Assembly: GCA_016271365.2 (NCBI GenBank)
Contig: CM028132.1
Location: 1,185,055,001 to 1,185,119,000 of the forward strand
From: Neoceratodus forsteri
Lineage: Eukaryota; Chordata; Ceratodontiformes; Ceratodontidae
Reading direction: 5' to 3'
Length of the DNA stretch: 64,000 nt
Shown here in pieces: positions 55,987 to 64,000 of the stretch. The position numbers were made by a program, and so were the translations under genes. Under the pieces are notes generated by a model. It did no database searches. It saw nothing but the letters and a program-made list of their open reading frames with translations, and was not told the origin of the DNA. Positions within the stretch are counted from its first letter, which is position 1, and every line of letters starts with the position of its first letter.

Positions 55987-57075
55987 CATCCCAGAGTCCC
56001 ACTGGCCCTACCCACTGCTTTGTCACACTACCCTGCTACTTTAAAGTCATCAGATATAAGATGAAGGTCCCCGTCCTGCTTAGTGACTGTCAGTATCTCC
56101 CCCCACCACCATCCCATTCTTATCTCCCAAGTTCCTATGCCCTAGGTGTATGATTTTGCACCTTTCGACACTGAACTCCAATTTGCATGCTCTTGACTAT
56201 TCCTTGAGTTTCCCAAGGTCCCTACACAGTCTCTTCACCCCCTCCTGAGTGTCCACCCTCTTACAGATTTTGGCGTCATCTGCAAAAAGGAATATCTTCC
56301 CTTCCAGTTCTCCCACAATGTCACTTATGAAGACACTGAAGAGGACGGTTCCAGTACTAAGCCCTGCATCTCTCTATTGGTTACTCTACCTCATTAGAGT
56401 GAGTGCCATTAACTAACACCCTCTTTTGCCTATTCATTAACCCAATTCACCCCTTTGGGTCCTACCCCTAGGCTGCTCAGTTCCTTTATCCATCTCCTGT
56501 GAGAAACAGTGTTGAAGGCCTTTCTAAAGGTCAGACAGGCCATGTCCACCACCCCCCGCTCTATGTCCTCTACCCTCCAGTCTTCTGTACCCACCCCTGA
56601 CTACTTTGAGCTACTGAACTGCTCTGATGGGGGTTCAGCTAGTTCGGATGCTAGTTCCCAGAGCACCCTCAGGTGCAAGCCATCTGGACCTGGAGCCTTA
56701 TCTATTTTTAGGGCTACAAGCCATTTTCTGACCATTTCTTCCATAAATGCCACTTCCTCCATTTTTGGGATACCCCTAGCGGAAGCCTTTATGACACTTT
56801 CCAGCACAGGCCCACTATGCACTGCTGTGAATACAGAGCAGAGTAGTCATTAAGAATGGCTGCCATTTGCTTGTCCTCCTCAATTACCCTTCCCCTTCAA
56901 AGCTTTACTATTCCACCTCTCATCTTTCTTTTTTCCTAATGTATCTGAAAAGCCCTTCTTTGACCCCCTGTGCAATATGCAGCTGTGTGTCAGCTTTTGC
57001 ATCCCTGACTTCTTGGATATACATTGCCTTTTATGTAAGAACATACACTGCCTTTCCTGCTTTGCACTGGCCTAC
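55987..57075 (-). mobile_element. CR1 LINE, 5' part, continuing the copy at 40757-41389
   Basis: Reverse-strand pieces run from the palm (about 56100-56400, with a decayed FADDAKICK-like site near 56280 and AFNTVS near 56510) to the fingers (56601-56822, LKIDKAPGPDGLHLRVLWEL) and the linker to about 57020. The left edge, CATCC, is the duplicated target of element G3. It ends near 57075 without an endonuclease. Confidence 0.8.
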
Positions 57076-58076
57076 TGTAAAACATATGGGAGCCATCAGT
57101 AAGTGTCATATTTATGGATTTTAATACGCAATAATGGACTCTCTAACATGCATCTGCTCTTTGTTTCAGATATTAAATTAAAAAACAAGCACTGAAGCTC
57201 TGTTGACAATGAAAGGCTGGCTTATTAGATGCTGCCAGCTTCGGCGTGCTAAACACCTTTGTAGACTCTCTGTTATCCTAGCAACCATAGCCAGCTACAC
57301 TTACATCTATTGTCATGCAGCTAAAAAAATGTGCATCTTCTCAACAGTTTAATTTTAGTTAATGTATGTGGGTAGTAGTCACAATGCAACTGTCCAAAGG
57401 AACTCGGAATCAGAGCTGCACCAGAGGAAGAGCTTATAGCAATCTGTGCCATTTTGTTAGACACATTTCTCACAAAGAGCATTTATTTTTGACGAAGTGC
57501 TGAAACCAAGATCTTTGCCAAGTGAATCTAGGTTCAGAATGACAAACTAGGTGACAATCGCCATTCCATGAAAAATTGCACAGTTGCTAAGTTTTATTTC
57601 TCAACACACATCAGAGTTATGTTTTCACAAACAGCTCTGGAGTGCTCTATGTGAAGCTCAGTTATAAAATGGATAGAAGAAATCTTGCAAGCTGATTGGC
57701 TGAAGCAGTTTTTGACCTGTAATGATATCTCAGTACTGTATACCATCACGGGTCAGAACTAGTTACCAAGATCTGTCACATTCAAATTTTGGGGGGTCAT
57801 TTAATATATAGAATAATGCATGGGTAGCAGTCTATTACAAGGTTCTTTTTTAACACAACCAAGGTGTGCAGCGCTACATACTGTGAACCACTTGGGTAGT
57901 TTGTACTGGCATGACACACCAACGGTGTGTAAAAAAAAAATAGTAACATTTTATTTTTATAGCTAATGGCTTCAGATGCTGATTTGCACCCCATTAAAAT
58001 GGTGTGAGTCAGCCTCAGTTTAAAAACAAGAGTGTAAAAATACTGTAATACATGGTTTTGACATCACAGCTCTGTA
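57076..58076 (+). other. Unassigned sequence
   Basis: AT-rich sequence without a recognised gene or repeat. Open frames stay below 66 codons. Confidence 0.4.
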
Positions 58077-58080
58077 TTAA

Positions 58081-59361
58081 AGAGGGAATCGGGCCAAAAG
58101 TGATACATTGCAAAATTAGAATAAACATACCCCAATAAATCTCATAACAAAATTAGATTTCTCGTTACTTCATTTTAAAGTTATGAGCCATTTCGTAACC
58201 TTGATTTCACTACCTGTTCAAAAAAGTGAGTTTCAGTGATCAGCCAGTGATGATGTCATAACTTTAACTGAGTCTAGTCCTCCCTCTCAGCAAGTTTAGA
58301 GGACCTGTTTCTCCAAAGTTTAAAGACCAAGCGCAGTGGTTTTCACAAGTAAAGCAGGCAGCACCATTCAATAAACATTGCTATTAAAATTATGTGTGCT
58401 TCAGGTTTTGTAAGAAAGTTGGCAAATTTGTATTTTCTGTGCCTTTTTGATGTGGTCCATTTCTTCAAGGTTGCTGGATGTTGAGTCAGCATGCCTCCAG
58501 ACTGCTGATACCATTTGGGGTGCTACTCCACACTGTGCCTGTTACAAAGTTGTATTGCTACTAGTATTGTAATGTTGGTAACTTCATTGCTGTTTGTCAC
58601 TGTCTGCTTTACAATACATTTAATATGGGCCTTATCTGTGTTAATTCATATTAGGGATGGAAGTGTTAGCCCTGGTAAAATGGATTAAAAATAGATGAGC
58701 CTGAATGTAGGTCAAGTAACAGCCTGCCAGGGAGAAAACACTGTGCTGGCTACTACATAGAAACTCTTAGTAAGGTTTCAAAACATCATTACCTCTCCCA
58801 CCCCCATTTACAGGGAGATGGGACCATTGTTGTAAAGTACCATCCTGAGAAATCACCTCAGTTGAATGACAGGTGTGAATGATGACAGCCTTTCACCATA
58901 TCAAAAAGTTATCCAGTCTGCAAACCTCACAGCAAAGTGCTATGACTCAGCATCCAGCAACCCTGGAGAAATGGACCACACCAAAAAGGCACAGAACATA
59001 CACATTTGTCAACTTTGTTACAAAACCTGGAACATGCATAGTTTTTATAGCAATGTTTATTGAATGGTGCTGCCTGTTTTACTTGTGAAAACCACTGCAC
59101 ATGATTTTTAAACATTGGAGAAAAGATCCTATAAGCTTGCTGACAGGGAGGACTAACTGTGAGTTCAGGGAATGACATCATCAACAGCTCTTCACTGAAA
59201 CTATTTTTTTAAACATGCAGTGAACTTAGAGTTGTAAAATGACTTGTAACTTTTTAACAAAGAAACTTAGGAGATCTCATTTTTGGCATGAGGCTGATTG
59301 AGGATATGCTGATCCAAATTTTGAATATACTGATGCCAGAAATTCTGACCAGAGTCCCTCT
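58081..59361. mobile_element. 1.28-kb TTAA-flanked foldback transposon
   Basis: AGAGGGA (58081-58087) and TCCCTCT (59355-59361) are flanked by TTAA on both sides (58077-58080, 59362-59365). The arms are inverted copies for about 440 bases each. The best blocks are 58330-58400 against 59040-59110 (GCAGTGGTTTTCACAAGTAA in the left arm, its complement in the right) and 58440-58500 against 58940-58990. Divergence is roughly a fifth by eye. The 440-base centre has no coding sequence. Ends and target fit T2/Kolobok-type elements. Confidence 0.75.
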
Positions 59362-59499
59362 TTAAGGGACTTTTACAGTACTAGTTTCAGGTTGGTATAG
59401 GATATAGCCACCAATTATAATCACAATAAGACACTCAGGGTGTGATATATTATTGGGTATGAATGAATGAATGGGTTTTATTTCTATCTAGGATATTTA

Positions 59500-61925
59500 T
59501 TTATTAACTTTTATTGACCAGATAAGCACAGCAGACACCTTCATGCTTATTTTCAGGTACGACTCAGGAGATTACACCACAAGTACATAGGAGAAATAAA
59601 ACACATTGTCAATAGTAGCGATACAGAGGCAGCTTCAGAATTATCAACAAGCAAAAATGTAAGAACAAGGCATTAGAGCAGAAATATACAAGTAGTATGA
59701 CAGCAAAACAAGTAACATAACAGCAAACCAAGTAACATGATATAGATCAAGTGCAGTTACAGGTCTAAAAACTTTCAGGTAGTCCCAACGAGATCTTCTA
59801 AACTGTCAATGTGAGGGAACTTCAGACAGAGGACAGAAAATAATTCCACAGAGTTGGAGCAGTAACAGACAAGGCTTGGTCCCTGTTAGTGGAGGTTTTA
59901 GGACAGTCAAGGACCTGTCATTTGATCTAAGCAGATATGTGAGGTATTAGAAATGTTGAAGGGCTGCAATGGGGCTGGGAAACACCTCAGTGCAAACACG
60001 TGACTGATGAGGCTACCCATCCAAGGTAGCTGTCGAGGTCATAGTGGTGTCTCAGATGGTTTAGTGAGACAGCAGATCTGCAGATGTTGTTGTACAGTAA
60101 GCAACATCCCATTTTGATAAAAAGGATTTGGGGGCCAGGGAGAAAACAATTACCCTGTAGCTAAGGGTAGGGAGGACACCCATGGCAAAGGCTAGGTGGG
60201 CAGCTGGTGTTAGGCAGTGTTTGGTTCAATATGCCATACCCAGTTTGGTGTTACTGCATGGCAAGTACTCAGGATGTGCATGGAGAAATCAAGGTGAGGG
60301 TCCAAGGTGACACAGAGATACTTAAATGATGACATAACACTTAGGGTGGTCCCATCAAGACACTAATGGACAGTGGAGTTCCATCCCCTGCCCTAGACTT
60401 CCAACTCTTACCCCCCCCCCACCTCTTATCCCTCTAAGCCCCAGTTCTCACCCCTCCTCAGTTTCTACTTCCCTAGGCTGCCCGTGCATACAGCACTTAT
60501 CAGCTTGTTCTCCTCATCACCATACCTTCTCCTATCCCCTAATAACATTATACAATATGTCTCCTCTGTACCCATGCCAATACTCTCCATACCTACTCCC
60601 CTTTTCTTTAACAAAGCCAAGTTTGGCTGCCAACTACAAGCAACCTGCACTTAGTAACTAGACCTATAGACTAGAAATATTTCTGTAATAAAAGTATTTG
60701 TATTTGAGGTTATACTCCACATTTATCTTGCTTGTAAAATAGTCTTATCACTTGGCTATTGTATGTTCTCGTCATATGATGTAAAATGTATTGTTTTTGT
60801 CTGTTCTTCTACTGACTGGGAGCCTCTGTAAAAGAGCCAGTTTGGCTCAAAGGCTGTAATTCTGAAACTGAAATAAATAAATAAATAAATAATTTTGGCA
60901 AGAGATCCAAAGATCACTGTTTGCATTTTGTGTTCAGAGAGCCATGTTTGTAGTTTATGATGTCAAGAGCAAGTTTTGAGCATATGCAGTTTATACTTTT
61001 TGTGCCTGAGAGCAGTACCAGGTTGTCCGCATGATGGGTGGTGATACATTAAATTATGGAATTGGGGAGGTTATTTACAAAAAGGGAGAAAAGGATTTGA
61101 CCCAAGTATGGAGCCTTGGGGAATGGCAAGCTTAACAGGGGCAGGGTACGAGATAGGTCTAATAAATTTGACAACTTAGTTCCAATTTGAAAGGTAATGG
61201 TTAATCTATGCAACTGCGTGCATGGACAGACCAAGGGTATGCAGTTTGTGCCAAAGAAAGGTATGATCGGCCAGGTTGAATGCTTTAGACAAGTTGACAA
61301 TGGAGCCACCAGTAAGAAAGCCTTGGCCCCTGGATGACTTAATTTCAGTTACCACCTTTGTAAGGGCTGTGGATGTGCTGTTATCCTTATGAAAGCAATG
61401 CTGTTCAGGTGTGAGTATATTATGCAAATAGAGACAGTCAGTATGCCACTTCGTGACAACATGCTCAAGCAGCTTACTGAGTGTAGGCAATATAGCAACG
61501 GGACGTAGTTGTTTATGCATATGTTGTTTCCTGGTTTGGGGACAGGGACTACTCTGGCTATTTTCCCCGCTTAGGGGGCCGCCAGAGGCAAGTGGGTTGA
61601 AGATATACCTGACCATAGTGGCCATAATAGGGAGACTGAGATTAAAAGTTTGGGATTAAGACCATCGTAACCAATGCTAGTACAGGGGGTAGGCTGGCCA
61701 GGATATTTTGGATGGCATTTAAGAATACTGTTTTTAGGTAGAAGGGAAGTAGTTGGGGGGGGGATAGAGAGGGCATGGAAGGTACAATGTCACAGGAGGG
61801 CCTAATCTTCCAGGTGTATGCAGTTAAGTCTGTAAGGTGTCTGTTAAAAGCACTGGCAATGGTAAAGGGGCTACTACAGTTTATACCTATACAGGACAGG
61901 CCAGTTAAGGCAAGCCTATTTACAA
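59500..61925 (-). mobile_element. L2/Rex-like LINE, interrupted
   Basis: Read from the right: polymerase fingers (61680-61920, with YDGLNPKLL and IARVVPVPKPGNN), palm (61206-61625, INLSKAF-like site written VNLSKAFNLADHTFLW, then SYLS-like and PQGS-like decayed sites at 61049-61309) and a catalytic site near 61020-61035 that reads ADNL in place of ADDL. After the inserted LINE tail comes a thumb with FKYLCVTLDPHLDFSMHIL (about 60270-60330) and a 3' untranslated region to about 59500. Stops are frequent. Confidence 0.78.
60380..60895 (+). mobile_element. LINE 3' tail inserted antisense in the L2/Rex-like LINE
   Basis: A forward pyrimidine-rich region ends with AGAGCCAGTTTGGCTCAAAG, a short hairpin, and a TAAA-repeat tail (60871-60893). 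It resembles the 3' untranslated region of the LINE at 1-3857 in composition and tail. Minus-strand LINE coding is continuous on either side once it is removed. Confidence 0.65.
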
Positions 61926-62358
61926 TCTTGCATTATTTACACACACACACGAAAATAGCAATACTGAATGAAAACAGATAATCCATGAGAAATACGCTAT
62001 TTGAGGCTAACAGGATTTCTCTAAGGCACTCATATTATTACTAAAACAACATAATGCCTCTCAAAGCCATGAAAATGTAGATAATTCTTGTAATAAGTCA
62101 CATTTATAAGAAATTCATGACTGTAATGTCTACCGTTGTTAACAAATTGCTATTATGCCCTTGTAAAAACCACTGCTCCTCACTTAATAGGCAGGCATCA
62201 TCTGCCATGCCTGTGGCGCCCCCCCCCCAAATTGCACTCCTCGAGACTGCTAAGAACGTGGGATAATGATGTGCCACTGTCCCTACCTATACAGTGCCTT
62301 CTGAATGGAGTAAATACTCTCCATATCTCAAATGCCCAGCTATCTTTTCAAGACTAAG
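61926..62358 (+). other. Unassigned sequence
   Basis: No element recognised. It includes a short CA repeat (61939-61950) and a run of C at 62219-62228. Confidence 0.4.
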
Positions 62359-62608
62359 TGCTAGTCAGTGCACATCCCTGACCTTGCGGTGGTAAAGGCA
62401 CAAACCTACCTACAGCTCTGTATAGCAATGCAGTACTTGCATGATGTCTATTGAAAATTAAATGAATGAACTTTCAGTAGATATCAGGTAAATACTGCAT
62501 TGCTAAATAGCACTGCATAGTGGAACCAGTACATCTGAGGCAGATGGCGGTGAGATATGAGTTTGTTCCATTTGCCATCGCGAGGTCAGGGATGAAAACT
62601 GACTAGCA
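62359..62608. repeat. 250-bp palindromic element
   Basis: TGCTAGTCAG at the left and CTGACTAGCA at the right are exact inverted copies. CATCCCTGACC and GGTCAGGGATG and TAGCAATGCAGTA and TACTGCATTGCTAA extend the pairing to a centre near 62462. The right arm has about 30-40 bases with no partner on the left. Non-coding. It may be a MITE or two inverted repeats of one SINE-like unit. Confidence 0.65.
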
Positions 62609-62854
62609 GGACTGGGAAGGGTGAGCCACTAGACACCAGGGATACTGAAATACAATAACTCCACCAACAGGGATCAGGTGAGACAGGATGCCATTAGACT
62701 ACCAGAGATATTAAAATATAAAAAAGATTATGGGGATTGGGTGTTATTGTTTTAGGAAACATGGCACCACAGGTGCCTGGGGGGAGAGAGGCAGTCATCT
62801 ATGATATCTGTGGAGCAAAAGCTAGGGCCTCAAAGGTTAATGAGGCCACAACTG

Positions 62855-63054
62855 CAAGGTAGTATAGCCTAGAGGTTAGAGTACTAATCTGTGAACCTGG
62901 AGACTTAGCTGACTTGGGTTTGAATTCCATAATCTCCACTTACAAACTGCGAGACCGCGAGAAAGTTACTTTACCTCCCTATGCTCTTGGGACACACCTG
63001 GAAATGAGCTTCTGCTCAGTGTGCTTTTCCCAGCCAAAAATACTAACATAAAAT
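62855..63054 (+). repeat. tRNA-derived SINE with a LINE-like 3' tail
   Basis: TAGCCTAGAGGTTAGAG (about 62865) is the A box and GGGTTTGAATTCC (62916-62928) the B box of an internal polymerase III promoter. The tail at 62995-63050 parallels 3784-3840 of the L2/Rex-like LINE: CACCTG, then AGC-T-GCTCAG-GTGC, then TCCCAG-CAA. The A-rich end is interrupted by the solo LTR at 63055. Confidence 0.8.
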
Positions 63055-63732
63055 TGTCGTTGAGGCACAGGTTAGGAAGCATAGAGAAAATCCAGGAGTA
63101 GTTGCAAAATTCCACAAAACTGTTTATTTGTAGTTACAGGAACATAAAATAAAATACACCTGTTCAGAATAACTATATACAGAAGCAAAAATAAAATATT
63201 TATTGTAAAAAATCTCTCTTGCAGCTCAGCTTAGCTGTTTTTATAAGTCTTTTTCAACCCCCATCCTTTGCAAGCATCCTGTTCTTTGTAAATTTCAGGA
63301 GCTGCTAGAACACTGAGAACTTCCTGAGGTCCCCACAGCAGCTGCAAAAGGCTGCGACATTTGTACTCAAGTAACCTCCAGTTTTCTACAATTATCTCAA
63401 ATTATTAATATATACACATTTCAACAGTAATACCATATTTTCTAAACAAAAATGATCCCATTATCAGTTTCATTTCCATATATTGATTTGCACATATTCT
63501 TATATTACCAGATGTAGATATGCAAGGGAGGAAAACAGACAGCAAGAGAAACAGAGACAGAGTGAAAGGCAAAGGACTGCAAGACTGGTCGGGTTGATTA
63601 AGTCTGAGGTCTCACAGGAAAATTTGGTTGCGCAACCAGACAGAAGAGACAGAAAAGGAAAGAATACAGATCCCTGCATTTAAACACTTTCTCCAAAACA
63701 AATGGTACAGGGTCCTACTCTACCCTGTCTCA
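63055..63732 (-). mobile_element. Solo LTR of the G3 (Gmr1-like) family
   Basis: It matches 55285-55986 along its length (TGTCGTTGAGGCACAGG at the start, ACCCTGTCTCA at the end), with no internal coding region next to it. It lies in the A-rich tail of a SINE, with A-runs on both sides, so a target duplication cannot be judged. Solo LTRs form by recombination between the two LTRs of an element. Confidence 0.85.
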
Positions 63733-64000
63733 AAAAAAAAATAAAAAAAAAAATAATGGAATGCAAATAATTTCTTAGCGCCTGCATGGGAAGAAAGATC
63801 ATTTGCATAGGAACTTTTGAATAAAACAAGTTTGTGCAAAAGGACTAACAGGTTTGGGACTCCTGAACTAGGTTTACTGCTTGCAGGCCCTATCTTACAC
63901 ATATACTTCTCTTTGTCCAGCAGGGGGCTGTGCTTTGTGCCGAGACCACCAGTTAGGGCCTTCATTAGGGCTGCGCTCTGGGGGCTATATTCACACAAGT
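63733..64000 (+). other. A-rich stretch and unassigned sequence
   Basis: 63733-63757 is an A-rich run that may be the remainder of the SINE tail. The rest, to the window edge, shows no recognisable feature. Confidence 0.4.

Noticed and set aside
62862..62935. A tRNA gene with A and B boxes
   Set aside because: The sequence does not fold as a cloverleaf and continues into a LINE-like tail, as in SINEs.

Overview
This is eukaryotic DNA made almost entirely of transposable elements, most of them broken and many nested inside one another. I found no host protein-coding gene, rRNA, functional tRNA gene or CRISPR array that I could support. The mixture is: CR1 and L2/Rex-like LINEs, an L1/Tx1-type LINE, DIRS tyrosine-recombinase retrotransposons, Gmr1-like Ty3/Gypsy elements with a SCAN-like gag, a Gypsy element with a PNMA-like gag, a Penelope-like element, a Tigger (pogo) transposon, tRNA-derived SINEs, and TTAA-flanked foldback elements of T2/Kolobok type. 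This points to a large-genome tetrapod. An amphibian, possibly a caecilian, is my best inference, but the window does not prove it.

Layout. 1-3857: L2/Rex-like LINE (+). 4010-4880: decayed L1-type LINE (+). 4950-15290: DIRS element A (-), split at an A-tract in its gag by a structurally complete second DIRS element, B (8441-14272, -). B keeps both inverted terminal repeats and an internal complementary region that matches both termini. 15340-16670 and 18055-20785: CR1 (+). 22055-24890: a SINE, two foldback elements, an internally deleted CR1 (-) and a second SINE (-). 26364-39072: a Tigger transposase split in two by about 10.9 kb, most of it a Gypsy element with two LTRs (27634-37409, -) sitting in roughly 1.1 kb of unassigned sequence.

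39385-57075 is the most complex part. A minus-strand CR1 (40757-41389, resuming at 55987) was interrupted by a Gmr1-like Gypsy (41390-55986, -) flanked by the 5-bp duplication CATCC. This Gypsy carries a CR1 inside its 3' LTR, a forward solo LTR of another family, and a second Gmr1-like element inserted in its reverse transcriptase. The LTR of that second element holds an inverted pair of Penelope-like 3' ends flanked by a perfect 15-bp duplication, and one arm of the pair holds a small CR1 tail insertion.

58081-64000: a 1.28-kb TTAA-flanked foldback, an L2/Rex-like LINE (-) interrupted by another LINE tail, a short palindrome, a tRNA-derived SINE whose 3' tail resembles the LINE at 1-3857, and a solo LTR of the Gmr1-like family in the SINE tail.

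Almost every coding region has stops and frameshifts. The longest intact stretches are the 332-codon CR1 reverse transcriptase at 42695-43693 and the DIRS-B reverse transcriptase at 10718-11464. Boundaries marked approximate were set by eye from protein similarity or by comparing repeat copies.
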